Positions 38,479-49,177 of a stretch of DNA of 64,000 nt are shown in pieces. The notes beneath the pieces were generated by a model. The model saw only the letters and a list, made by a program, of their open reading frames with translations, was not told the origin of the DNA and made no database searches. Both the position numbers and the translations under genes were made by a program. Numbering within the stretch: the stretch's first letter is position 1; the number at the start of each line of letters is the position of its first letter. Source of the DNA: Paramarasmius palmivorus (taxonomy: Eukaryota; Basidiomycota; Agaricomycetes; Agaricales; Marasmiaceae); NCBI GenBank assembly GCA_037176845.1, contig JAYKXP010000028.1:551711-615710 (forward strand), given 5' to 3'.

Positions 38479-41400
38479 ATGCTCCCAATGTCGACTTCGT
38501 CGCCTGCCTCGACGCCTACCCGTGACAGTCGCATTAGAAAGCTCCAAGGTCAACCGAGGAAACTGGTTCGAAACTCTTCGCTGTTCGGCAGTATCAAAAA
38601 CTTTGTCGCAGCACCATTTTCTCGACTTTTTACTGGTTCTTCCGAGGAGTTTGACGACGAGAAGGATTTGTCGGGCAAGCGCAGGAGATATCAGAATGGG
38701 ATTCAAAACAATAACGAGGCTTACGAAGATGGTCCCGCTCCTGCAAAACGGCTGAGGGTCGGCTCTCCATCTTTGTCGCCGCCCCCGCCAGCCAGTCGCA
38801 GTGCTTATCTCGATCCTCCAAGCTCCGCCTTCAAACGAGCCACCTCCACCTCCATATACAATCCACCAAGCAGAGCAACATCCATTACTATACCATCCAC
38901 CACCATCTCCGACAGCAATGCTCGGTCTACCATTTCTCCATTGCGACGTCAGCTCTCCAGCGGTATGTCCATAGATCCACATCCCACATCAGCGACAAAT
39001 CCCCGGCCTATTTCTCGAGACGTATCGATGGCCGCTATACCACATGTTGCATCTGGCCAGCAAGATGCTGCGTTGCAGCGCCCGGAACGTCTGCCCAGTC
39101 GCGACCGTTCCATGCCCCCTCTATCCAGCCGACCTTCATTCATTATGCGAAATTCCATGACACCTCAACCTCATCCACAACGTGATGTGTCGGAACCTCC
39201 TCCGATGACTTCACTGAGCTCATATCCCGTTTTTGTTCGGGGTCCGAGTCAGGCCAAAGAGACACAACCAAAGACTACAACGACACTGGGCTCATTAGTC
39301 GATTCCAAGAGAAATGTAAGCTCGCGTCTGTCTCATTTTTTGATTAAGCATTGATCAATTCGCTGCTAGGCTACTTCTTCCCGACAGCGACAGTCGGCGT
39401 TGTTCGGTCGAGTTGGTCAAAGTGAGTCACGATTCATCCATGGCACAAACAAATGGTGCTCACTGTGTGACTATAGGTGATCCTCAATCCACACTGGCTG
39501 AGAAAGTCCTCCATGAACTCGACTATTATAAGACCCCTCTGGTGCCGACTCGCCTTCGGAAGGCACCCAGAAACGCCCACACACCTTCTGACATTACAGA
39601 TATGTTCAGTCGTAAACATTCCATAGTATTGATGGGAGATGACGACCACAGTAGCCGGTTGGGCAAGCGTAGTCGGAAGGAGAGGAGAGGAAAGACCAAG
39701 GAAGATAATGAGAGCAAACCATACGCTGGTATTACAGGGCTGAAGAAGCGACTGGCAAGACACAAGGAAGAGGCAAAGGATACGTCGGATGATGCGGAAG
39801 GAAACAAGGGAGATGCCTCCCCAGCCCAGCCAGAAGGCTCTCGGGCAACGGAACCTGTAGCAGAAGCCATTCCAGCGCCAGCGCCACCGCCCCCTGGTAC
39901 GGATTGGTTCAGTCTAGCTTCAACATCGGCTGTTAGCAGCAGCTCTCCGCAAGCGTCCTCTCTTCGAGTTGGAAGAGCTTCACGCACACACTTGAGCCGA
40001 CCCTCTCGTCCAAACAAGCCCAAGTTCTCTGCTGCTTTTGACGATGACGAGGAAATATCGGAGACATCCAAAAAGGAGATGGAAGAGCTGGAAGAAGCTG
40101 CGAAGAAGATACCCGTGTTCTCTATTTCCGATGGCTTTACCTTTGCCAAAGAAGTACGTATGATTCAGCGCTATACTTAAAATGAACCATGCTAATCGTC
40201 GAGACAATCAGGACAAGCCCGTGCAACAAGATTCATCGGTTGGAAAGGAGCCGCCGATATCGTCGCTCCCTTTTTCACTCTTCCATCCACAAGCCTCAGT
40301 CTCATCTCCCGGAACCAAGGAACCGGCCTCTTCGCCGCAAACCATAGCTACACCTTCTACTACGACCTTGGATCGTCCCCGTAGTGACGTTGGATCGGTC
40401 CCAATTCCATCTCAGCCAACTCCAGTCGTCACTACCGAGTCTCCATCAGGATCCACCACAGAAAACAAGGTGCCCAATTTCTTTGCTAGCAGTAAAATGT
40501 TGTCTGTTCAGACCCCATCTGCACCGACATTTGTCATTAACAACGACAAGAAGCAGGCAAGCAGCACCGACTCGTCCTCGACGGGCTCCTCATCCGCACC
40601 TTTCTCATTTGGTGCACCCTCGAGTTCGGGCCTTATCACAGCCTCCATTCCCGTCAAGGAGAATGTCGGTATGGCGTGGCAAGGAGCAGACGATAAACTT
40701 AGCTCGACCAGTCCATTCGGTACTCCCTCGACCTTTAGTTTCTCTTCACAGGGAGATGGTACGTTAATGCCACCCATCGAAGTCTCCAAAAAGGAGACCA
40801 GTAGTACAGCATCGCAAAGCACGGAGCCACCGGCCTTTTCTTTTACTAGAAGTGATGATACCCCGAAACCTACAAGCACGCCATCGTTCTCCTTTGGCGT
40901 ACCGCAATCTGACACCAGCTCTAATCCGGCCAGCGCTCCTGCTTTCGGGAATGACAAGTCTCTTTTCGGTGGCAACACCGATACTGGAGCTACCGATATT
41001 GGTATTGGCTCTTCTGGCTCACCTTTTTCTCCCACTCCGGAATCTGCAACAAAGGCTACTCCACCAACGTCATTATTCGGTGGCTCTAGTGAAAAGAGTT
41101 TGTCTGAAGCCCCCAAGCAAGCATCGAGTTCAACATTCCTATTCGGCCAGCCGCAAAAGAGTGAGGTGCCCACCGGTAGCACCCTCTTTGGCTCCTCTGT
41201 GGCTAAAAAGCCCAGTTCTGGATTTACCTTTGAACAGCCAAATACCGTGTCGACATCGAGCAGTGTCACCACTTCAGCTTTCTCTTTTGGTGACAGGGGT
41301 TCCACATCAGCACCGACAAATACGAAGGCACTTTTCGCAACCGATGGTAGCACTAACGACGGCACCAAGCCCTTCTCTTTTGGAAATACTTCAGGCGATA

Positions 41401-42257
41401 CATCTGCTCCCAGCACTGAAAGTACAGGGGCGAGCAAGCCTTTCCCGTTCGGCAGCGGATCTACATCCACTAATTCCTTCGGTGAATCCAAATCCACTGG
41501 GTTCGGCTTTGGATCTCGTCCAGTGACACCGCCAAATCAGGATAATGAGATCAAGATGGATGAAAGTCCAACTAGAGATATGCAGTTCAATGCTAAGCCA
41601 GTAGAACCTCGGCCGACGTTGGGAAATTTCTCATTCAATTCCACACCATCGTTTGGTGTCGGCCAGTCTTCCACGGCTGCTTCATCGCCCTTCGCGTTCG
41701 GCTCTGCATCAACCACTTCAAGTTCATTTGGAGGACTGAAGGCAGATGAGAAACCAGAGAGCAAAGGTTTTGGCTTTGGCCAAACGCACACTATGAACAA
41801 TAGTTCTCCGTTTTCGTTTGGGAGCAAACCAACTGAGAATGATCCTCCACGACCTTCCACTACCGGCTCATTCTCTTTTGGGTCCTCATCAGCTTCTACA
41901 CCCACGCCATCCTTCTCATTCGGAAATTCGAACACCTCGACATTAAACACCACTTCGTTTGGTCAATTATCCGGTTCAGCTCCAAGTAGTCCATCCACCT
42001 TTGGTCCACCACCAAGCATATCGTTTGGCGGTGGAACATCAGGGAATCCATTTACTTTTGGATCACAGCCTGCGTCTCCGGCGACGCCAAGCTCAACGCT
42101 GCCGCCAGCCTCTGGTTTCGGTTCTACCGGCGGATTTGGTGCGCAGCCCTCGCCCTCGTCTAACCTATTCACAATTGGGTCGGCCCCTACTTCGACAGGA
42201 ACAGTTCCGCAGGGACGGCAGATAAAACGCCTGCCTAAGAGAGGCGGAAAGCGATAA
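38479..42257 (+). CDS. FG-repeat nucleoporin (Nup1/Nup124/Nup153-like)
   Basis: Nuclear-basket type nucleoporin. The ATG at 38479 (MLPMSTSSPASTPTRDSRIR) precedes SLFGSIKNFVAAPFSRLF near 38580-38630, an amphipathic helix like those that anchor Nup1/Nup60/Nup153 to the nuclear membrane. A long disordered Ser/Pro/Arg segment follows. A conserved short block KIPVFSISDGFTFAKE lies near 40105-40152. The last exon (from about 40212) is filled with FSFG, FTFG, FGFG and SLFG repeats separated by Ser/Thr/Pro linkers, more than 25 FG dipeptides. It ends in a strongly basic tail (QIKRLPKRGGKR), a likely nuclear import or importin-binding signal. Introns near 39315-39369, 39421-39476 and 40154-40211 are supported by frame continuity. 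The exact orthologue is uncertain. Confidence 0.88.
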
Positions 42258-42581
42258 TTCAATGTTCATTTCTTTGATTGTATTAGCTTTCACGCACTGA
42301 TGTTGTCCGGATAATTATATTACAACTATCACTATATCTTTGCATTTCAACCACTTTATACCTCTCCACATGCATTTGTAGCATTAAAGATAGCTTACAA
42401 ACCTCTACAGTAGGCTTACGGCTTACTTCACATTAGTCATTCCCTTCGTTGTATTGTAGGGTAGAGACATCATTCCCCACTACTGCTACCTAAGCAGGGG
42501 GTTTCTTAGCGGCAGTGATTTCTCATTTAGCCTCTGGCACTCAGGGCGGGGGAACTGCAGGCTCCTTCCCATCTGTTCTTA
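42258..42581. other. Intergenic up to transposon insertion
   Basis: 3' flank of the nucleoporin gene, AT-rich. No gene seen. It ends at the TA target site of the Tc1/mariner-like element. Confidence 0.5.
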
Positions 42582-42613
42582 AGGTACGCGCAGGACAGTT
42601 TGGGGGAATGTCA
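42582..42613 (+). repeat. Left terminal inverted repeat of the Tc1/mariner-like element
   Basis: 32 bases identical to the reverse complement of 45871-45902. The next inward bases (TGTGATG against CATGCC) no longer match. Confidence 0.92.
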
Positions 42614-42925
42614 TGTGATGTCACAAATGTGACCCAGCCAAAAAGTGAGCCTGCCGTTTGACGCTTGATACCCTCGTTCGAGCGCAAGTTATACAAAATT
42701 AGAACTGGGGATTTTTAGTGAAATGTCTTTAGCGTACATTTATCAAAGAAAATTTATTTTTGTATTGCGTTGAGGTAATGTTCAAACACATTCTTTGCAG
42801 ACACCGTGAGAACTGGGTTTCCCTCTACATCAAACCACCACCATCGCGTCTGCGACGCGGTGGTTTTCGTTCTTTCAGCCTCTTTTTCACTCGCTTTCAG
42901 TCTGAGACTGTTTACCGACGTCACC

Positions 42926-45615
42926 ATGGGCAGGAAACGGACCAAATCGAACATAGAATATCACAACAGTGGGACTGAGCACCCTAATGCAGGAAAACAG
43001 AAAGGTGGTAATGGTTCAAAGGTGTGTTACCTCCATTTTGACAGAATCGTCTTCTAATGGGCCTTATAGGGTCGTCCAAGGAAGAAACCTCGTCGTGAAG
43101 TTGAAGAAAGGCCAATAGTCCTGCCCGAGCCTGAAGCTAGTTCCTCAGAAGTACCCATGATCACCTCAACATCTCTGTCTCGTTCTGCTTCACCTGCACC
43201 TTCTCAAATACCCCAGCAAGACATCGAAATGTCATCTTCCAACGTTTTAGACCTGGAAAATCTTCCTGAAGTCTGTTCTGCCGACCGCTATCGTTCTTTA
43301 CACACACTCTGGGTGGAAACTGGTTCCCTACCTGATCTCAGCTCTCTCCCTGACCCCGAACCATTCAACCCTGTTCCATACTCTCCAACAGAGTCTTTAC
43401 TGTTGATATCCAGCTCCAGCTCACGTTCCGAATCAGTTTCCTCGAATAATTCGTCTTCCTCGGACTCTGCGCCTCATCGACCTCGAAGAAAGCCATTCAA
43501 GGCTCCACCACCTCCCCCAGAAGAGCTTCGTTTAGAAGATTTGACCCTCTGGAATATCAGTAGCACAGATATAGCCAATGCAGCAATATACCCCATTAGC
43601 GACGAATCACATTTCCCGTGTGTCCTTTTTGCCGAAACTCCACGTTCGCCATTAGCTGCACGTGTTGAGGATGTGGTAGATGAAGATGATAGAGACACTG
43701 AGATCCATGTCTCGTGGACAGAATTCCTACATGAAGAATTGGGTGTAGACTCTGATGAGGAATGGAAGGAGTGCGGCTCTGAGTCTGAGTACTCATCTGA
43801 TGACGGAAGTGTTGATGAAGATGAGATTCTCGAGCTGTACCACGAGGAAGGAGTCGATATAGCTGTTCTCAGTGAACAGCTCAGTCATGAATTCTTGCCG
43901 CCACTGCCGGTATCGATGCCGCCGCCTCCATCATCACCTTCATCTGACCCACCTTCCGAATCTGCTCCAGCTGCAGACCAAGCTGATGAGGAGAAGCCTG
44001 AGTGGTATCGCAAATGGCTGCCTCCTCCCGTTGAAGATGCTTCTGCTGCCTGGAAGGATCTCGACACCATACTGCGACCCAAGAGACTGAACGGTGTTGG
44101 TTGCATGCAGCCGAAGATCAATCCCTTTCTCTGGACACGTCTGGAGCATGTTCAGTTCTTCCTTTCAAGATACTCAAACCCTGGGTGCACGAAAACATAT
44201 TCCAGTTGGATGGCAGCATCACTCGTGCATGGATGCTTACACATTTGGACTTTCTTGGATCCCTTCCACGGAATAGGATCGTTGTTATTTGGTTTCACGA
44301 CGAGTCGACATTCTATGGCAATGATCGACGGGAGATTGTTTGGGTTCATAAGGATGCCAAGGCAATTCCTCGAACAAAGGGTGAAGGGATATCCATCATG
44401 ATTGCGGACTTTGTCTCTGCGGACTATGGATGGCTGTGCTTGCGTGATGGCACCCGGAGTGCCAGAGTCGTTTTCAAGGCAGGGAAAGCTCGTGAAGGAT
44501 ACTTCACAAACGAAAACATTCTCAAGCAAGTCGACACTGCCATGGACATTCTTACCTCTGACTATCCTGATGAAGAGCATATTTTCGTGTTCGATAACGC
44601 TACTACTCATCGGAAGCGCGAAGACGATGCTTTGTCCGCTCGGAAGATGCCCAAGAATCCTTTGAAGTTGGATGGACCTAACTTTGGCATTTCATACAAT
44701 GCAGTTGGCGCAAACAGAGAAGTACTTTATGAAGAGAAGATGGTGAAGACCCGCAAGAAGAAGAACACTACAGGTGGAGAAGGAGAGTCTGGCAGGGGTA
44801 CAGCATCAACTACCAAATCACAGCCAAAGAAGAGAGGAAGGAGGAAGAAGGGAGTCAATCCGAATACGTCAGAGCCTAGTCAAGAACCTCAAGATGGGAC
44901 TCCAACTACATCAGGACCTGAAGCAACCCTGAAGCGGGTTCCTATGAAGCTCTGGAAGCCAATGCAGGACACCGAGTTCACAGACAAGGATGGGAACAGA
45001 GTCGTACAGCATCTCTACTTCCCTGACTGCCATGCTGAATACCCTGGAAGGTTCAAAGGAATGGCTGTTTTGCTTCAAGAACGTGGTCTAGTTGCCGAGT
45101 CTGGGCTGAATGCTGAGTGCAAAGGATTCAAGTGTACTCCTGGTGCTGAACGATGCTGCTGCCGAAGGGTTCTGTACAATCAGCCTGACTTTGTTGCCGT
45201 GAAGTCTATTCTGGAGACACGTTGCGAGGCACGTGGGTTTCGGGTCCTCTTCTTGCCGAAGTTCCACTGTGAACTGAACTTTATTGAGCAATGTTGGGGG
45301 GCAGCGAAGAGGACATATCGGATGTGTCCTCCCACGAAGACGGAAGAGGCAATGGAGGTGAATGTTTTGTCGGCACTGGACTCTGTTGAACTCCCAACTA
45401 TGCGGCGGTAAGTCGAAATCTCCATGGTTACCAAGCAAGAAGCTTGATTCTTCACTCTCCACAGCTTTGCTAGACGTTCATGGAAATTTATCAATGCCTA
45501 CCGACGTGGATTAAATGGGGAACAGGCTGCGTGGGCTGCAAAGAAGTACTCCGGTCATCGTCGACTTCCTGATGCCATCCTGGAACAATTCAACGAGGAC
45601 AGCGCATCAAAATAA
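42926..45615 (+). CDS. DDE transposase (IS630-Tc1-mariner type), reading frame probably broken
   Basis: The ATG at 42926 (MGRKRTKSNIEYHNSGTEHP) leads over a roughly 49-bp intron to GRPRKKPRRE, an AT-hook-like DNA-binding motif. A long acidic, Ser/Pro-rich region follows, ending near 44150 with KINPFLWTRLEHVQFFL. The catalytic half then lies in another frame: WFHDESTFYGN near 44290 (first Asp), HIFVFDNATTHRK near 44580-44620 (second Asp), a Cys-rich segment CKGFKCTPGAERCCCRR near 45120-45168, and HCELNFIEQCWGAAKR near 45268-45315 (Glu). After an intron at about 45410-45465 it ends RRGLNGEQAAWAAKKYSGHR. No intron I can see joins the two frames while keeping conserved sequence, so a frameshift or internal deletion near 44160-44275 is likely. 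Relatives carry an extra helical stretch here (recalled, not checked). Confidence 0.78.
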
Positions 45616-45870
45616 CTTATTTCTATATTATTCTCACTGGAACTTGCTTTACCATCGTTGCTATCCTATAAAATTGCTTTCGTACTGCTTTTGAATCATG
45701 TATTTCGCATTAAACGTTACCTAAACATACATGAATAATATACTTCCGCGTGTCTACACAATGCTCTTGACATTAAAAAAAAATCCCCAGTCGTAGATTT
45801 GTCAAAAATGATGTGTGGAAAGAGATATTCTCCAAACGATCAAGGAAAAGGTCTGTCACGCTGAGGCATG

Positions 45871-45902
45871 TGACATTCCCCCAAACTGTCCTGCGCGTAC
45901 CT
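45871..45902 (-). repeat. Right terminal inverted repeat of the Tc1/mariner-like element
   Basis: Exact inverted partner of 42582-42613, followed by TA at 45903-45904. Confidence 0.92.
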
Positions 45903-45904
45903 TA

Positions 45905-46854
45905 ATATCTGAGGACAAGTATAGTGATGGGAAAATTTTGATTGATGACATAATTCTTGAACCTTATTTTTAGGGCATACCAATGGAACTGATTGGTGCA
46001 GCCTTACCATACATCCCGCTGCATAAATCCAAGTATATAGTGCTATTCTAAACCATTCAAAAACCTGGTCTTGAATTGTTCAGATTTTTTAGAATTTGAT
46101 TGCAGCTGTCAAGCAATGACTGAGCAGCAGCAAGGAAATGAAACCCACTGTGACATGGAGGTCACACCACTTGAATAGAGACACTTTGCGCTTTTCTAAC
46201 AACCATTCCCCTGCATTCTTTTTCACAATTTATGGTTCTCAAAGGTAAATTATGGTACTCTATGCACTGGTTGCATTTATATGCTATTGGGATAGTCCTA
46301 ACATGTAGTTTCTGACAGTGTCATGCCTCTTTGATGGGGATTTTTGCCATTCATTTGAGCCTCATTTGTTACTGTCTTCCAAAATTCTCAATATAACTGG
46401 TCAAGTACATCCATCCAGTTGTATTTTAGCTTAGAAAAATTTCCAGGAGGGGAGATAAGTTGTTGAAGGCCAAAGAAATGACCAGTTTCATTTCCTTGTG
46501 GTGTTCATTACCCTGCACCCCATAGTACTGTACCTTTCTGTATGGTAGTGATGGTCACAGTAACGGAGGCCTCATCACCAGCCCCCAACTGTGACAGTGG
46601 CCCAAAATCACCAAATAACCTTGTCATGGTCATTTTGTGGCCCAATGCTACATCAGGGAAATGGTAGGTTTATCTTATATGGCTTAGAAAGGAAAAAAGT
46701 GCCTACAAAGTACAAAAGACATGATTTTGCTTAAAAAGGAGTAGTAGCTTTCTCAGAAGTGTCCATTTTGCTTGGGAATAAAATTTTTACTTAATGAGAC
46801 ATAGTCTACTTTTTAGAAAACCCTCACTCCTTCATTTGATAATCAGTGACAGCC
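45905..46854. other. AT-rich region without recognisable gene
   Basis: No ORF with family features on either strand. It is probably decayed repeat sequence: runs of T/A and fragments near 46440-46640 look like old element DNA but match nothing else in the window. Confidence 0.4.
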
Positions 46855-47115
46855 CTAACCACTCTCACCTCCAGACAATACACTCTTGACATCATTTTCT
46901 GCCTCAAAGTGATTCTTAGCTACCTCTCCATCCACTGCAATGACTGAGTCCTCCACAACAGCTGAGGCAATAAGCTCATCCAGAGTCTCTACAACTAATA
47001 GTCATTTGTTAGATTTATTCAGAAAGTGAGTAAAAGGAATGCACAGATCAGACATCTTGACATCCATCTCCTGATCACTCTGACTCTCATCATCCTCAGA
47101 CTCAGCTGATGTAGT
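46855..47115 (-). pseudogene. Fragment of an acidic C-terminal coding region
   Basis: Reading leftwards from 47115, ESEDDESQSDQEMDVKMSDL is followed by a possible intron. A second short exon from about 46997 reads VETLDELIASAVVEDSV and ends near 46855. There is no start and no domain. It abuts the truncated fold-back terminus at 47123, so it may be the 3' end of a gene carried by a related element. Weak call. Confidence 0.25.
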
Positions 47116-47122
47116 AATTCTT

Positions 47123-47330
47123 TTGTAAAAGTGCAGGACAGTTATCACAATGGGTTTTGCAAAAGTAGGGGACAATTAATCAAGGCAGATAAGAGGTACT
47201 TTCCACTTTGGGTGCTTCCAAATTAGGAAGAATCATTCCCACACCTTCTGGAAAGGAGACAGGCCGCTTTTTTGAGATCTGGAGATATTCCCACACTACT
47301 TTTGGCATCCCAAAATGGGAGGTGCTCTTT
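47123..47330 (+). repeat. Truncated copy of the fold-back element terminus
   Basis: About 200 bp align with 49,167-49,400: GGACAGTTATCA, GTTTTGCAAAAGTAGG, TCAAGGCAGATA, then the long block with TTTGGGTGCTTCCAAATT and GGCCGCTTTTTTGAGATCTG, ending GGTGCTCTTTC. Identity is high but clearly lower than between the two arms of the palindrome, and roughly 35 bp are missing near 47,150. The copy stops abruptly at 47330, where TGTTGGAAATACACAG begins, a typical Copia-type LTR start. Confidence 0.75.
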
Positions 47331-49163
47331 CTGTTGGAAATACACAGTATCACATGACTCAGCCCCCAACTTGTTTTGTTTCTGTTTCTTATTGATGGTT
47401 TTATATATCTTAGTTATGATACTAGTTTAATCATTAACCTAACTACAGTTTATGATCTTTTTTTATGTTTTACATTACATTATTTATTTGCTTGGACACT
47501 ATGAACACCTCAGCCATTCCCACTTTGAAGATAAGGCCACCCCAACCAACTGCCTTTCGGCGTTAGCTGATTTGATGCCAGATGTTACCATATCAGTCAA
47601 ATTGATGGTGGCATTTACTTGAAATGTTTCTAAGTCCCGCTCATGTAACGTCTAGTAGCTTCTTCTCCATTATACCTCATACAAACCACTACATAATATG
47701 TATATAGTACACACTGAGACAGCTAATAATTGTTTGTATGCCTGAATATCTCATGGAGCTACTGGAAGACCAATGGCTAGTGATTTTGGCTTTAGTGGTA
47801 ATATTTGAATTTTTTCCTGAGCAAATACATGTGTCCAGAAAGAAATTTGTCCCCTCACCACTTTATCCTCTCAATGCCTGGTCCACGGAACTCCCCCACA
47901 AAAAAGAAAGCCCCAACACAAGGTTTCCACAACAGGTGGCATATTGTCACTCCCAAACAGGCAATGGCACACGGTGTGAGGCTTATAAAACGCTTGTGAA
48001 TGAGCGAAATATATATGCCAAGTTGTGCGAGCGGGGTTCGACGTTGTCAAAGGATCTGTACAATCAACACAAGAAATCAACTAGCACACTAGTTGAACAT
48101 CTACAAATCACTAGGACACAAGGGAAGTGTATGAGCGATGAATGAAACAATGTAATATGATAATATAGCCTCGATATGATCAAGACAATGCGAGCCAACC
48201 TATAAACCTATCTATAACTATTCCTATACGTTCCTATGACGCAAAATAACCTATCGAACCCGACAAGGGTAAAGACCTATTGTTCCTATGAAAGGCACTG
48301 GTTACACTAGTCGAACTAGCACGACAACCAGGCCACCTATAAGCTAGTGGGGCTCCACACTAAGCTTTAACGATCACTGGTGGGGCTCCACACCAAGTGA
48401 AAAGGGATCTAGTGGGGCTCCACACTAGTCCTGAAACAATCAATCCTATCCAAAGAGTCTAGATGAACTAGCTCTGTCCTATGGGTATCTCAAAGTTCTT
48501 ATTTCACGACTCTAGTTCAATATAGAGAAGGGCTTTTCAAAGGTTTTATTTTCTAAGTTATTTTCTAAGCACACGTCGCCTCTATGGTCAACGATAGAAG
48601 ACAAGAACTCTGCTATTGATGCACTAGGGCTACGTATATAGCGGGGTAATTGCTTGAGAGCTTCCTAGGGGAAACCCTGCTGCTTATATATCTGCGAGCA
48701 TACATATTTTACATATAAGTGAAAGTGGACACGATAAAGTAATAGTAACTATGCAAGAAATGAGAACGAGGAGAGGATTCTGTCCATATGAAGTAAGTAT
48801 CTACCAGAAAAGGAAGGTTTGGGTATATATTAGTCAGAATTCGACATTATTTTGCAGGACTGCGAGTCATATTACTTTTTGGTTGCTAGGAAGTGGCGCG
48901 CGGAGGCGCTGTCCCGCATGGTGCGTTTCGGATATCGGTGCTAGGACATAGTTATTCCGCTCAGAACTTGCTAGGAGTCCAATCTTGACTGAAACGCTTC
49001 GGATTCGTATCCGAGGAAGTTAGGCTCTGCGCCCTTGTAGTTCTATATTATATTTTCTATGTCCTAAGACTGTCCTGGCACAGAATCCTATTGGTTCCCT
49101 TGTTATAGGACTATATGTCCCTCACTAGTGTCTGTACTAGCCGTAGGCAGCTGATTCTGTAAA
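47331..49163. other. Retrotransposon-like debris, possible LTR sequence
   Basis: Starts with TGTTGGAAATACACAG, which resembles a Copia LTR 5' end; I could not find its matching end or a target duplication. An open frame at 47,738-48,145 (ending QHKKSTSTLVEHLQITRTQG) has no recognised domain. A short direct repeat lies at 48,344-48,427. From 48,600 on, TATATA-rich sequence and many CTAGG/CTATA words suggest another LTR or its remains. No intact gene. Confidence 0.4.
48344..48427 (+). repeat. Three direct copies of a 19-bp near-palindromic unit
   Basis: CTAGTGGGGCTCCACACTA occurs at 48344-48362, with two substitutions at 48377-48395 (CTGGTGGGGCTCCACACCA), and exactly again at 48409-48427. Starts are 33 and 32 bp apart. 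The core GTGGGGCTCCAC is almost its own reverse complement. Confidence 0.8.
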
Positions 49164-49177
49164 ATTTTTGCAAAAGT

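Larger units (their letters stand above)
42582..45902 (+). mobile_element. Tc1/mariner-like DNA transposon with complete ends
   Basis: 3,321-bp element with perfect 32-bp terminal inverted repeats beginning AGGTACGCGCAGGACAG (42582-42613 and 45871-45902). TA flanks both sides (42580-42581 and 45903-45904). The local sequence reads TTAA on both sides, so a TTAA duplication is formally possible, but the encoded DDE transposase is of the IS630-Tc1-mariner type, for which TA is expected. A subterminal inverted repeat ACTGGGGATTTTT occurs near 42706 and, inverted, near 45779-45799. A single spliced transposase gene fills the interior. Confidence 0.9.

Noticed and set aside
40508..41497. Long minus-strand ORF of 329 codons
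   Set aside because: It is the mirror of FG-repeat coding sequence in the nucleoporin, where Ser/Phe/Gly codons read as open frame on the other strand.
42579..45905. piggyBac-type element because of TTAA at both borders
   Set aside because: The transposase shows the HDES / FDNATTH / NFIEQCWG pattern of IS630-Tc1-mariner, which duplicates TA. The outer T and A can be chance.
48344..48427. CRISPR-like array (19-bp repeats, short spacers)
   Set aside because: Only three units, near-palindromic, in fungal nuclear repeat DNA with no cas genes.
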